Below, piece by piece: positions 1 to 9,602 of a stretch of 32,133 nucleotides of DNA. How positions within the stretch are numbered: position 1 is the stretch's first letter; every line of letters starts with the position of its first letter. Below the pieces are notes generated by a model, which had not been told where the DNA came from, ran no database searches, and saw only the letters and a program-made list of their open reading frames with translations. Source of the DNA: Chloroflexota bacterium (GTDB lineage Bacteria > Chloroflexota > Anaerolineae > Anaerolineales > Anaerolineaceae); NCBI GenBank assembly GCA_012798515.1, contig JAAZNB010000335.1, positions 1 through 32,133 of the forward strand, given 5' to 3'. A program made the translations under genes and the position numbers.

Positions 1-390
1 ACCGGCCAGGGGATATGTACCGGGTTGGATGCCCATCCCATTCCCGATGAAGTGCAATTCTCCCGACGTGAGGGTATGGAAGACGATCGACGAGGTGTTG
101 TAGGCGATCAACGTGTACTGGCTGATCGCGCCGCTGCGCCGGAGGGCGTCCAGTTGGGCCACATGTTCGGAGAGGACAGGCTCGCCGGACTGGCGCACCA
201 GGCTGAGGTCGCCGCCTACTAGCTGGGCCGGTTCGATCAGGAGGGCGCCCTGGATGGACTGGGCCATCATGGTCATGGCCACCAACACCGTGGTCCCCAA
301 GAGGATACACAACCAGGCGATCACAATACGCTGCCCCCCACGGCGCAGGTTACGGATGGCCAGACGGAAGAAATAAAACAGGGTGGTCAT
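1..390 (-). CDS. ABC transporter permease (FtsX/MacB-like), N-terminal part, truncated by window edge
   Basis: My translation of the minus strand from ATG at 390: MTTLFYFFRLAIRNLRRGGQRIVIAWLCILLGTTVLVAMTMMAQSIQGALLIEPAQLVGGDLSLVRQSGEP..., open to the window edge. One TM segment then an extracytoplasmic segment, typical of the MacB_PCD/FtsX N-terminus. Absent from the ORF track because it is truncated. Confidence 0.75.
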   Translation of the reverse strand, partial: MTTLFYFFRLAIRNLRRGGQRIVIAWLCILLGTTVLVAMTMMAQSIQGALLIEPAQLVGGDLSLVRQSGEPVLSEHVAQLDALRRSGAISQYTLIAYNTSSIVFHTLTSGELHFIGNGMGIQPGTYPLAG

Positions 391-717
391 GGGCGTGCCT
401 CGTCTTTACCACACAGGTGGAAGAGCTGGCTGCCTGCTTTCCCTGGTCTCGCCTGGCCATGCCGGTTGGGGATTGAAAGGAAGGGGATGCAGGGGAAATG
501 GGCCATAGCGCTCTCCAGGTGCGTTTTAGAATATGGCCAGTATAGGGCGCACAGGGGAAGAGCGGCTCGGTCACAGGTCTGAAAACGGATCGGCCCGGGG
601 TCGGATTCTGGTGAAGCCGGGGAAATAGCGGCCAGGCAGATCCCTCGCCAGATATCACCAGAGGAGCGGGTGGCCGAATTTGCCGGGCTGGTCGAGCAAG
701 TTGCGGAGATCGGGTAC

Positions 718-749
718 AAAAAAAGAACTGCCGGGAGAACCCCGGCAGC
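718..749 (-). terminator. Rho-independent terminator downstream of the PD40/PBP lipoprotein gene
   Basis: Minus strand reads CTGCCGGGGTTCTCCCGGCAGTTCTTTTTTTG: 8-bp GC stem followed by a T-run, just past the stop at 756. Confidence 0.8.
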
Positions 750-755
750 TCCTGC

Positions 756-2741
756 TCATTCGAGAAACCATTCTTCCTGAATGGCGGCTGGGGCCATCCT
801 TTCGTCCACAATATAGGGGTCGTTTTCAGTTCCGATCTTTTCCAACCATTCTTGCAGGTTGTCATTGGTGATGACCGGGCTGTTCACGTACAGGCTGCGT
901 CCGTACGGCCCATCCAGGGCGGACGGGTCGATCTGTGCGCCGGTGAGCAGGTAATAGGCAGCATACACGGCATCGTAGGCAATGCCGGGAGGGTTGCTGA
1001 CTGCAATGCAGCGCATTGCGGGGAAGTCGGTGAGCCGGTCCTTCCAGATGTACAGGCCCTCTTTGCTCGGCTCACACATCAATAGAGGCCACGTCTGTGA
1101 TGGCATCCGGTTGTCAGCTACCCCTAAAACAATGGTGGATAAAGAGTCATTGGACCAGATGGCTTGCAGATTGGGATATTCCTCCATCAAAGTGTTGACG
1201 TAGCCTTTACCTTCCTTGAAGGTGTATTTGTCTTCCTCGTGGGTGACGACGGTGACCCCTGGATATTTCTCCAGTAGATCTTCAATGATGGCGGCCTGCG
1301 GGTGGTCGGGTTGGAAATCAAAATAGGCCAGATCGCCCGCTCCGCCCATGCCCTCCAGCATCCATTCCAGGCTGGTATTCACCCATTGGCGGGGGTCGAT
1401 GGTAACGCTATACGTGCCCTCCAGGTCGGATTCGGCGTCCAGCACGAACACGGGAATCTGCCGGGCCTGGGCCTCCAGAAGCGAGGGAGTGAGCTCCTCT
1501 ACCCCGGACGGGCCGGTGTTGTGCACAACCGCGTCCACCCCCTGGGCGATCAGCCCGGGGACGTCTCCATACAGACAGCGCAGGCCCAGTTCTTCACAGG
1601 CTTTTTGGAAATTGTCTTTCCTTTGCGATTGTTCGGGCCGGTCACCGGCGTAGCCGATGACGATGGTGTGGGAATCCTGGACCGGTTGGATTACAGCCGC
1701 GTCCGTTCCGGCCCCCGGCCCACAGTTGGCGGGGTAGTCGGGATTGCTGTCCCGGGCGGGGTTATTGGTGAGATTGACTGCACCGATGCCTATGTCCAGG
1801 ACGTCCGGAAGGGCCTGGCCGATGAGATAGATTTCCTCGTTCCCATCGAAGCTGTCCGTGTTGGTCAGTTCCACCCGCTCACCGGAGACGGTCCAGAAGG
1901 GCATATAGCGCTGTAGCTCGCCTTTGCCGCCCACGTCGACGATGTCGCTGCCATCCGGGTTGACGACGCAGTTGTGGCAGAACTCGTCCTGGCCCGTCCA
2001 GCCCCAATTGGTGAAAATTCTACCATCCACCGTCCAGGCAAGGGTGGAGACCTGGCCGTTATCGGTGATCTGCCGGACGTGGCTGCCGTCTGGGCTCATG
2101 ACGAAAACGTTCCATTTCCAATCCTCGCCCGACAACCAGGCGATCTGGCTGCCATCCGGGGACCAGGTGGCCTGGGCGTCTTTTTCGGGGCTGTGGGTCA
2201 GGTTGGCTGCCTGGCCGCTACCGCCGGCATCCATGACAAAGATGTCGCCCTGGCTGGTGTAGGTGATCTGGCGGCCGTCAGGCGACCAGTCTGGCCAGTC
2301 ACTGTCGTTCTCGCGGGTCAACTGGCGCACCTGGCTGCCGTCGGCGTTCATGACGTAGATGAACTGGCCGCCGTCTGGCTCGTTTTCACGGTTGGAGACA
2401 AAAGCGATGCGGCTGCCATCCGGCGACCAGGCGGGATTGAAATCGTCCCCCGGGTGGTTGGTGAGATTGACGCTATGGCTGCCGTCGGGCTCCATGCGAT
2501 AAATCTCACGGTTGCCGTCGCGATCCGAATCGAAAACGATTCTACAGGTCAAAGGCGGCGCTTCAGTGGGCGCCAGGGTTTCGGTAGGCGCCGGGGTCCC
2601 AGTTGGGGGTGGTTCCGTGGGCAGGACTGGGGTGGCTGCCTGGACGGCAGGCGCTTGTGGCGCGGCGGCCGGACTGCAAGCGGTCAGGAGTAGTACAATG
2701 GCGAAGGTGAGGAGCAGGCTTGAAAGCGCATTTTTCTTCAT
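756..2741 (-). CDS. Lipoprotein: TolB-type PD40/WD40-like beta-propeller fused to a C-terminal periplasmic-binding-protein (sugar-binding-like) domain
   Basis: 661 aa. Lipobox LLLTAC. Repeated WSPDGS(R/Q)IA(F/W) PD40 motifs in the N-terminal half. C-terminal half (HTIVIGYAGDRPEQSQRKDNFQKACEELGLRC...GVDAVVHNTG...IPVFVLDAE...LQAIWSNDS...) resembles RbsB-like Peripla_BP_4. Confidence 0.8.
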   Translation of the reverse strand: MKKNALSSLLLTFAIVLLLTACSPAAAPQAPAVQAATPVLPTEPPPTGTPAPTETLAPTEAPPLTCRIVFDSDRDGNREIYRMEPDGSHSVNLTNHPGDDFNPAWSPDGSRIAFVSNRENEPDGGQFIYVMNADGSQVRQLTRENDSDWPDWSPDGRQITYTSQGDIFVMDAGGSGQAANLTHSPEKDAQATWSPDGSQIAWLSGEDWKWNVFVMSPDGSHVRQITDNGQVSTLAWTVDGRIFTNWGWTGQDEFCHNCVVNPDGSDIVDVGGKGELQRYMPFWTVSGERVELTNTDSFDGNEEIYLIGQALPDVLDIGIGAVNLTNNPARDSNPDYPANCGPGAGTDAAVIQPVQDSHTIVIGYAGDRPEQSQRKDNFQKACEELGLRCLYGDVPGLIAQGVDAVVHNTGPSGVEELTPSLLEAQARQIPVFVLDAESDLEGTYSVTIDPRQWVNTSLEWMLEGMGGAGDLAYFDFQPDHPQAAIIEDLLEKYPGVTVVTHEEDKYTFKEGKGYVNTLMEEYPNLQAIWSNDSLSTIVLGVADNRMPSQTWPLLMCEPSKEGLYIWKDRLTDFPAMRCIAVSNPPGIAYDAVYAAYYLLTGAQIDPSALDGPYGRSLYVNSPVITNDNLQEWLEKIGTENDPYIVDERMAPAAIQEEWFLE

Positions 2742-2840
2742 GGTGGCCCTTGGGGCGCGGATCGGTTGGGTAGGAGGGCGTCCGCGGAGAAGTACAAAGG
2801 TTAGGATACAGAGCTGACCATAACGGCCAACCCCGGTCTG

Positions 2841-4820
2841 TCAAAATGCATACGGGTTGAACCCATTAACGGCCATGACGTACCACGCGGCGGGGGCGAT
2901 ATGGGGAATGTTCTTGTAGGTCCACGCGTCCCCGGTAAACAGGTCGAATCCCGTCGATAACTCCTCGACGGTGGCGGCGGGAAAGGCGCCATTGGGCTGC
3001 TGGATCGATTGCATGGCGTCCAGCGCTGACCGGGCCTCATCGTGCAAGCCTTGTTCTCTCAATGCCAGTGCGGTGAAAGCCGTACCTTCCGGCCACCAAC
3101 CGCCGTTGGAATTTGCGGCGTGGAAGGGATATCCGCCGGCTTGTGTTTTCATGGCCATGGCTGTAGAGAGTGCGGCGCTGTAGGGGGCGTACGCTTCCTG
3201 ACCGAGGGAAAGCAGCGACCAGACCTGGGCGTCTAACACCAGGTTGTTCTGTTCGGGAGTGACGCCATCATTGCCGGTACCGGTGTAAAAATAGCCTTTC
3301 TCTTGCGCGTACATGGATTGGATAAATTTCCATGCGCTTTCACAGGCCTGTTGGTATCTGGCATCGCCGGTCAGGGTGTAGAGTTGTTTGAACGCCGCAT
3401 AAGCATCGATATTGTGCTCTATGGATTTATAAGTAAAGCGGTATAGCGCCTCGCCATCTCCCTCGGGCCAGCCGTCGTATCCGGCCGTGAAACCAGGGGA
3501 GTCATCGGCGCAGTTTTCGAGCACCCAGTCCATGATCGTCTGGGCGAGGGTGAGATATTCCTCTCCGCCATACAGCCGGTAATATTGCAGTAAGGCCAGG
3601 GCTACGAAGGAACTGTTGCCCACGTTCGTTCCCACCTGGTAACGATCTTCATAGTAGGCCTGATCTGCCACGCTGTACCAGCCCGGCAGGCGTGTGCCAC
3701 TGCCCCAACCCGGAAAAGGCCGGATATCGCCGGCGGCGTATGCGTTACGCAGCCGGTCGGGGCGGTAGCGGTCGTTCTGGACGGCAAAAAGGAAGGCGTC
3801 TACTAGCTGACGAGCTTCATCCTGCATTCCTTCAGACAGAAAGGCCATCGCCGCCAGGGCATTGTCATAACTGAAAGCAGCGTTCTGGATGTATAACTGG
3901 TCTTTGTCGTTACGGGTGTCCGTTTCGTAAGATGGGATCATGCGCGGTGCCCCCTGTAGCGCAGCCATGGGGCCCTCGAAACGAATTTCGTCCAGGTAGA
4001 AACGCGTCTCCTGATCGCCGCTCCGGTTGCCACTGAGCACAAAGCCGAACCCGCAACCAATATTGCTGAGGTCCGCCTGGGTTAGATCGATGTCGTATTG
4101 AACCCATTCCCCGGTGAGGGTGACAAAGCCAAGAGAGCGTTTGGTGCTGCTATCCGGGTAGGGCGCGGTGGGGGCGTTGCTTTCCCCATCATAGCCGAGG
4201 CCGGCCGTGAAGAACTCAACGATCTCGCCGCCCTGCGCGCCCCTGGCCATAAACGAGAGCCGGGTCGCGCCGCTCAAGTCCAGCCCAGCGCCGTCTACTT
4301 CACCGAAGGAAAGGGTGGGGTTGGTCTCCCCTTCGGGCAGGTAACCGTTGACGAACAGCCAACCTCCCCAGGAATTCCCCTGCGTCTTTACCCGCACTTC
4401 GATGGCGCTGTCGCCTGCGTAGGGATCTATCTGCCAGTTCTCGTTCATGTCGTACACAAAATCGGAATGGCCATCGTCGATCTTCGCCTTCTGGGTGAAG
4501 TGATTGGCCGTGGCGGAAAAGTCCCGGTAAACGTATAGCCGGTCTGCCCCATCCTCCTGCCGCGTTTTAAGGTAATTGATCGCGGCGACTTTGGAAGACG
4601 TATAGCGCCCATAGGGCGATTCCTCTTGGGCCGGAGGCGTTTCCTGGGAGGGTAAATCCGGCAGGGCCGGGGTGGCCTCTGGTGAAGAAGCGTGAGGCGT
4701 GTCGTTTGTGGTGACGTCGGGAGCAGGCAGCGGGGGTGTGGCTGTGGCCAGGGATACCGGTTCAGGCATGCATGCGGCTACCAGCAGCCCGCAAATTAAA
4801 ACGGTTGCCAGCTTTTTCAT
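2841..4820 (-). CDS. Lipoprotein, putative glycoside hydrolase/lyase-like with (alpha/alpha) barrel and N-terminal carbohydrate-binding-like beta domain
   Basis: ORF 2841..4952. Preferred start is internal Met45 at 4820 (MKKLATVLICGLLVAACMPEP), which gives a lipobox and has an upstream GAGGGAG RBS. C-terminal helical repeats (QTIMDWVLENC...GYDGWPEGDG...LYTLTGDARYQQACESAWKFIQ...GGWWPEGTAFTALALREQGLHDEA) look like a six-hairpin glycosidase fold. Confidence 0.6.
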   Translation of the reverse strand: MKKLATVLICGLLVAACMPEPVSLATATPPLPAPDVTTNDTPHASSPEATPALPDLPSQETPPAQEESPYGRYTSSKVAAINYLKTRQEDGADRLYVYRDFSATANHFTQKAKIDDGHSDFVYDMNENWQIDPYAGDSAIEVRVKTQGNSWGGWLFVNGYLPEGETNPTLSFGEVDGAGLDLSGATRLSFMARGAQGGEIVEFFTAGLGYDGESNAPTAPYPDSSTKRSLGFVTLTGEWVQYDIDLTQADLSNIGCGFGFVLSGNRSGDQETRFYLDEIRFEGPMAALQGAPRMIPSYETDTRNDKDQLYIQNAAFSYDNALAAMAFLSEGMQDEARQLVDAFLFAVQNDRYRPDRLRNAYAAGDIRPFPGWGSGTRLPGWYSVADQAYYEDRYQVGTNVGNSSFVALALLQYYRLYGGEEYLTLAQTIMDWVLENCADDSPGFTAGYDGWPEGDGEALYRFTYKSIEHNIDAYAAFKQLYTLTGDARYQQACESAWKFIQSMYAQEKGYFYTGTGNDGVTPEQNNLVLDAQVWSLLSLGQEAYAPYSAALSTAMAMKTQAGGYPFHAANSNGGWWPEGTAFTALALREQGLHDEARSALDAMQSIQQPNGAFPAATVEELSTGFDLFTGDAWTYKNIPHIAPAAWYVMAVNGFNPYAF

Positions 4821-4939
4821 CTTGGTTCTCCCTCTGGATAGAGCGATTTGAAGAAAATGGACTGTGTTGTGCCAACCAACCGTGTTTATACATTCGTCAC
4901 CCAGCGTACCGTTCAATTTGGACGGCAGGAGGGTATGAA

Positions 4940-4963
4940 GGAGCCGGCGCATGGGCCGGCTCC
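4940..4963. terminator. GC-rich hairpin, possible terminator at the end of the catabolic operon
   Basis: GGAGCCGGC-(6 nt)-GCCGGCTCC perfect inverted repeat between the RidA-like stop (5034) and the next gene. The T-run is weak, so function is tentative. Confidence 0.45.
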
Positions 4964-5033
4964 ACTTTTGGGTAATTATATCCTTTTTAAGCCGGGGGTG
5001 TGTGAACCGGCCGGGTGAATTGTTCCCCGTCTC

Positions 5034-5495
5034 CTAACGGGAGATAGCAGCCAGCAGCTCGATCTCTACCGGGGCGTTGGAAGGCAGCTCGGCCACGCCG
5101 ATGGCCGAACGGGCATGGCGTCCATGTTCGCCAAATACTTCGATCAGCAGCACAGAAGCGCCTTCGACGACCTGCGGCTGGTCGTTAAACCCCGGGGCCG
5201 AGGCCACGTAGCCGGTCACTCGCAGGATGCGCTCGACCCGGTTCAGGTCGATTAACACGGCCTGGAGCTCGGCCAGGCAGTTCAGGGCGGCCAGGCGGGC
5301 CGACTTTTTGCCGTCTTCCAGCCCCACTTCGGCGCCGAGCTTGCCGGTATAGACCAGTTTCTGATGTACGGTGCCGGTTTGCCCGGAGGCATAGACGATG
5401 TTCTGGTGGACCACGGCGGGTTGATAGGAAGCCACCGGCCTGGGGAGCTCTGGGATCACGATGCCCAATTCTTTCATGCGTTGGTAGATGTTCAT
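5034..5495 (-). CDS. RidA family (YjgF/YER057c/UK114) enamine/imine deaminase-like protein
   Basis: Met40 start of the 5034..5612 ORF: MNIYQRMKELGIVIPELPRPVASYQPAVVHQNIVYASGQTG...LNRVERILRVTGYVASAPGFNDQPQVVEGASVLLIEVFGEHGRHARSAIGVAELPSNAPVEIELLAAI matches the RidA pattern. Confidence 0.85.
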   Translation of the reverse strand: MNIYQRMKELGIVIPELPRPVASYQPAVVHQNIVYASGQTGTVHQKLVYTGKLGAEVGLEDGKKSARLAALNCLAELQAVLIDLNRVERILRVTGYVASAPGFNDQPQVVEGASVLLIEVFGEHGRHARSAIGVAELPSNAPVEIELLAAISR

Positions 5496-5529
5496 CTTTT
5501 CACTCCAGTATGTATTTTCCCTGTTCCGG

Positions 5530-6654
5530 TTATTGGATCGAAAAACGCCGGACCTTGTCTTCATCGACCACAATGCCAAGCCCCGGTCCGTCTGGGATGG
5601 TGAAAGCGCCATCCCGGATGGACAGTTTCTCTGGCAGGATGTCGTCCTGGTGGGTCATGTAGGTGCTGTCCATGGGGCGTGAAAATGCCGGCTTGGCCGC
5701 ATAGACCTGTAAAATAGCCGCCGTCTTGATGCCCAGGTCGAATCCGCAATGGTGGATGAGTGGCAGGCCGGCTTCTTCACCCAGGTCTGCGATACGCACG
5801 AGCTCTGTAATGCCGCCCAAAGGATCCATATCGACCACGGCGGCATCGATGGCGTTCGCTTGAACGTAATTGAACAGATTATGGGGGACGTAGCAATCCT
5901 CGTTGACGGCAATGGGGGTCTTGAAGCGTTTGTGCAGCTCGGCCAGGGCGTTGAACTGATTGACGCGTAGGGGCTGTTCCACGTATTCAAGCGCCAGGGG
6001 TTCGGCCTGAGACAGGAAATGGGCGGCTGCGATGAAATCGTAAGCCTCGTTCATGTCCACCCGGATGTTCAAGCGATCTGCTCCGATCTGGCGCATGAGC
6101 TCTGCGCGGCGCAGGTCGAAGGCAACGTCGTTTCCCCCGGTGGTTTTTATAGTATGGTAACCGGCATCGAGGATCTCTTGCACCCGTTCAGCGGTTACGG
6201 TTAAATCTTCCAACCCCAGGCAATAAGCAACGTTCACCCGGTCCCTGATTTTTCCACCCAGCAGGGTGTACACCGGCAGGCCCAGTGCCTTGCCGGCCGC
6301 ATCCCAACAAGCCATGTCGATTCCGGAGAGGATCCCCCGCACGCCCACCGGCGGCTCGATGGATTTGGCGGCGCGATACTGGCGGGCGTTGGCTTGAAGA
6401 CAATCCATTCCGAGCACCAGGGGACGGATGTAATGTTGGAACAAAGCAGCCTGAACGGCCGGGTTGATGACCGCGTTGGTTTCCCCCCAGCCGGTGATGC
6501 CTTCACGGGTGGTTACCTTGACCAGGCAGCTGGCTGCGCTGCGGATGCCTTCCCCGGGGGGGAGGTCGTGGCCGCGATAGGGGGCGATACCGCCTTTCTC
6601 GACCGGGGTAACCGGGATGGACACAAAGAAAATCTCTGCCTCTTGGATGATCAT
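5530..6654 (-). CDS. Mandelate racemase/muconate lactonizing enzyme family protein (enolase superfamily), paralog 1, altered KxK motif
   Basis: Start chosen at MIIQEAEIFFVSIPVTP (6654; GAGGG RBS), aligning with paralog 2. Motifs: RVDMNEAYD, EYVEQPL, AVNEDCY, VVDMDPLGG, HHCGFDLGI. The ORF can extend to 6690. Confidence 0.85.
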   Translation of the reverse strand: MIIQEAEIFFVSIPVTPVEKGGIAPYRGHDLPPGEGIRSAASCLVKVTTREGITGWGETNAVINPAVQAALFQHYIRPLVLGMDCLQANARQYRAAKSIEPPVGVRGILSGIDMACWDAAGKALGLPVYTLLGGKIRDRVNVAYCLGLEDLTVTAERVQEILDAGYHTIKTTGGNDVAFDLRRAELMRQIGADRLNIRVDMNEAYDFIAAAHFLSQAEPLALEYVEQPLRVNQFNALAELHKRFKTPIAVNEDCYVPHNLFNYVQANAIDAAVVDMDPLGGITELVRIADLGEEAGLPLIHHCGFDLGIKTAAILQVYAAKPAFSRPMDSTYMTHQDDILPEKLSIRDGAFTIPDGPGLGIVVDEDKVRRFSIQ

Positions 6655-6686
6655 GCTTCCCTCATTCCCATACACGGGGTGCCGTT

Positions 6687-7826
6687 TCATTCCTGGCCGG
6701 CGCTTTCCAGCGAATAGCGCCGGATCTTATCTTCGTCGACCGTTACACCCAACCCGGGACCCTGGGGAACCAGATAATGCCCCTCCACAATCTGAATGGG
6801 TTCGACCAGGATGTCGTCGGCGTGTCCCATGTAGGTGCTGTCCACCGCATGCGACAGCGCCGGCCTGGCCGCGTAGACCTGCAGGATGGCGGCCAGCTTG
6901 ATGCCCATGTCGAACCCACAGTGATGGGCCAGGGGCAAGCCTGCTTCGGCGCAGTAGTTGGCCACCTTGACCAGCGCGGAGATCCCGCCCAATGGGTCCA
7001 GGTCTACTACGGCCAGGTCGATGGCCTTTTGGCGGATGAACTCAAACAGGTTGTGGGGGATGTAGCAATCCTCGTTGATAGCCACAGGCGTTTTGCAGCG
7101 GCTGCGCAGGGCCGCCATAGCATCGAACTGGTTCACCGGAAGAGGCTGTTCGATGTACTCCAGATCCAGGGACTCTGTGCTGTTCAAGAAGCGCGCCGCC
7201 TGGGTGAAGTCGTAGCCCTGGTTCATATCGATGCGTAAATTCATCTCGGGGCCGGTGTGTTCTCGGGCGGCGAAGGTGCGCTGCACGTCGGACACGACGT
7301 CGCCGCCGCCTTTGATTTTCAGGGTGGGGAACCCTTGCTCGCGGATCGACAGGATCTTTTCCCGGGTGGCTTCTTCCTCGAAGATGCCGATGCAGTAGGC
7401 AATGCCGACCCGCTCACGAATCATGCCCCCCAGCAGGTCGTAGACGGGGCGGTTGGCAGCCTGGCCGAGTATGTCCCAGCAGGCCATGTCGATGCCGGCC
7501 AGGAGGCTTCTGGAGAAGAGGGGCGGCACGAAGCTAGGGGAGATTTTCCTGCAAATTTCTTCACGATTCAGCGGGTCCGAGCCGATCAGGGCCGGCCGTA
7601 GAACTTCTTCGAAAAGGGCCCGGTGGAAGGAAAAGTTCACAACCGGGTTAGTCTCGCCCCAGCCCACCAGGCCGTCATCTGTCACCACTTTGTAGATACA
7701 GCTGGCGGCGCTGGTCAGCCCCTGGCCGGGGGGAAGGTTGTGTCCCCGGTAGGGGGCGATCCCCCCGGCGGCAATGGGGATCAATGGAATCCGGACGACA
7801 AATAATTCGATTTGCTCGATTTTCAT
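6687..7826 (-). CDS. Mandelate racemase/muconate lactonizing enzyme family protein (enolase superfamily), paralog 2
   Basis: MKIEQIELFVVRIPLIPIAAGGIAPYRGHNLPPGQGLTSAAS...PTLKIKGGGD...LRIDMNQGYD...EYIEQPL...AINEDCY...VVDLDPLGG...HHCGFDMGI. Confidence 0.9.
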   Translation of the reverse strand: MKIEQIELFVVRIPLIPIAAGGIAPYRGHNLPPGQGLTSAASCIYKVVTDDGLVGWGETNPVVNFSFHRALFEEVLRPALIGSDPLNREEICRKISPSFVPPLFSRSLLAGIDMACWDILGQAANRPVYDLLGGMIRERVGIAYCIGIFEEEATREKILSIREQGFPTLKIKGGGDVVSDVQRTFAAREHTGPEMNLRIDMNQGYDFTQAARFLNSTESLDLEYIEQPLPVNQFDAMAALRSRCKTPVAINEDCYIPHNLFEFIRQKAIDLAVVDLDPLGGISALVKVANYCAEAGLPLAHHCGFDMGIKLAAILQVYAARPALSHAVDSTYMGHADDILVEPIQIVEGHYLVPQGPGLGVTVDEDKIRRYSLESAGQE

Positions 7827-7863
7827 ATTGATCTTTCGCCGAACTTGCGTAGTGATCGACGGC

Positions 7864-8718
7864 CTATCCCTTGACGGCGCCCTGGGCCAGGCCGCCCACG
7901 ATGTATTTCTGCATGAAGAAGAAGATGATGATGACCGGGATGGAGATGATCACCGAAGCGGCCATGGTGCTTCCCCAATCGATCTTGAACAGGGAAGCAA
8001 ACTCGGTCAGACCGATGGGAAGCGTCCGCGACTTGTCCGAAGCAGTCAACACGGAGGCCAGGGTGAATTCGTTCCAGGATTGTACGAAGGCGTACATGCC
8101 GGCGGCCGCCACGCCGGGCGCGGCGATGGGGAGGATCACCAGCCGGAGGGCCTGCAAGCGAGAACAACCTTCCATCTGGGCGGCCTCTTCCAGGTCGATG
8201 GGAATGGTATCGATGTAGCCTTTACACAACCATGTCACCAGGGGCATGGTCAGGGTCAGGTGGGCCAGGGCCAGGCCAAAGACCGTGTCGTACAGTTCGA
8301 AGCGGGAGATGAACAGATACAACGGGACCATGACCACCGTGGCCGGCAGCATCTGGCTGCCTAAAATAAACATGGAGATGCCGCTGGTACCTCGGGATTT
8401 CCTGCGCGCCAGCCCATAGCCGGTAACGCCGCCGGCCAGCACAGAGACAACCGCTACGATGGAACTGACCAGAACGCTGTTCAAGAAATGGCGCGGAATA
8501 GACGAGTTGGTGAGAACGTTGATGTAATTCTCCAGGGTGGGGTGGTCTGGTATCCACCGGGGTGGAATCGACATGACCTCATTGGCCGGTTTGAACGAGG
8601 TGCTGATGATCCATAATAATGGGAATATCACGAACAGGGACAGGATAATCAACAAGGCGTAGACCACGGTCCGGTTGACGTACTTGGGAATGATGTATTT
8701 CCATTTCGGGTCGATCAT
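7864..8718 (-). CDS. Carbohydrate ABC transporter permease (MalG/UgpE type)
   Basis: Start at Met69 of the 352-aa ORF (MIDPKWKYIIPKYVNRTVVYALLIILSLFVIFPLLWIISTSFKPANEVM). The TAATG overlap with the upstream stop (8718-8720) suggests translational coupling. EAAQMEGCSRLQALRLVILPIAAPG matches the EAA motif. Confidence 0.9.
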   Translation of the reverse strand: MIDPKWKYIIPKYVNRTVVYALLIILSLFVIFPLLWIISTSFKPANEVMSIPPRWIPDHPTLENYINVLTNSSIPRHFLNSVLVSSIVAVVSVLAGGVTGYGLARRKSRGTSGISMFILGSQMLPATVVMVPLYLFISRFELYDTVFGLALAHLTLTMPLVTWLCKGYIDTIPIDLEEAAQMEGCSRLQALRLVILPIAAPGVAAAGMYAFVQSWNEFTLASVLTASDKSRTLPIGLTEFASLFKIDWGSTMAASVIISIPVIIIFFFMQKYIVGGLAQGAVKG

Positions 8719-9602
8719 TAAGCACCTTCCTTGTTGGTCCGGCTGAGGTAAAAGACCGTAATCAGCATGCTGATGCACAGCTGCAGCATGGCGGTTGCCG
8801 ATGCGCCACGTAAATCGAACATCAAGAACTTCTGGTAGATGTCGAGAGACAAAACGCTCGTCGCTCTGGCTGGGCCGCCCTGGGTTACGATCCAGATCAC
8901 AGCGAAGGTGTTGATGGCCCAAATGGTGGAAATGAGGATGGCGATAAAGATGATGTCTTTGATGAGGGGAATCTGGATGTGCGTCAGGTATTGGAACCAG
9001 TTGACGCCATCCAGAAGGGCGCTATCCCGGTAGTCTTTGCTGATGGTTTGCAAGCCGGCGCTGACCATCAACATGGTGTAAGGAAATTCTGACCATACCT
9101 GGATGATGACCACTGCCATAAAGGCAATGTGGGGATCCGTGAGCCAGGAGACCGGTTCTTTGACAATGCTCAAGGAAACCAGCAGGTGGTTCAACATTCC
9201 AAAATCGTAGCTGTAAAGCCATTTCCAGGATTGGGCTTTGACTACGCCAGGGGTGATCCAGGCCAATAACAAGATGGAACGCCAGACATTCTTGTGGGTG
9301 ACGAAGTCTTGATCGATCAAGGTGGCGGAACCGAAACCCAGGATGAATGAGAATATGACGGTCAGGATCATCCAGACCAGGGTTGTCCTGAGCATATCGA
9401 AGAAATGAGAGCCATTCAGCACCCGGATGTAATTGGCCAGGGTCAGGGAAAGGTTATCATCGGACGCCGAAAAGCTTAAGAAAACTGTCCTGCCCAGGGG
9501 ATACAAAATGATCAAAGCGATGATCAGGAATCCCGGAAGGATGTAAATATAATCCTGGAAGGCTTTTTTATAGTATCGCTGGAGTTGGCTCATGGTGATC
9601 AA
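8718..9602 (-). CDS. Carbohydrate ABC transporter permease (MalF/UgpA type)
   Basis: Six predicted TM segments by eye; EAA-like loop DSALLDGVNWFQYLTHIQIPLIKDI. Alternative start at Met4 (9593). Confidence 0.9.
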   Translation of the reverse strand: MITMSQLQRYYKKAFQDYIYILPGFLIIALIILYPLGRTVFLSFSASDDNLSLTLANYIRVLNGSHFFDMLRTTLVWMILTVIFSFILGFGSATLIDQDFVTHKNVWRSILLLAWITPGVVKAQSWKWLYSYDFGMLNHLLVSLSIVKEPVSWLTDPHIAFMAVVIIQVWSEFPYTMLMVSAGLQTISKDYRDSALLDGVNWFQYLTHIQIPLIKDIIFIAILISTIWAINTFAVIWIVTQGGPARATSVLSLDIYQKFLMFDLRGASATAMLQLCISMLITVFYLSRTNKEGA

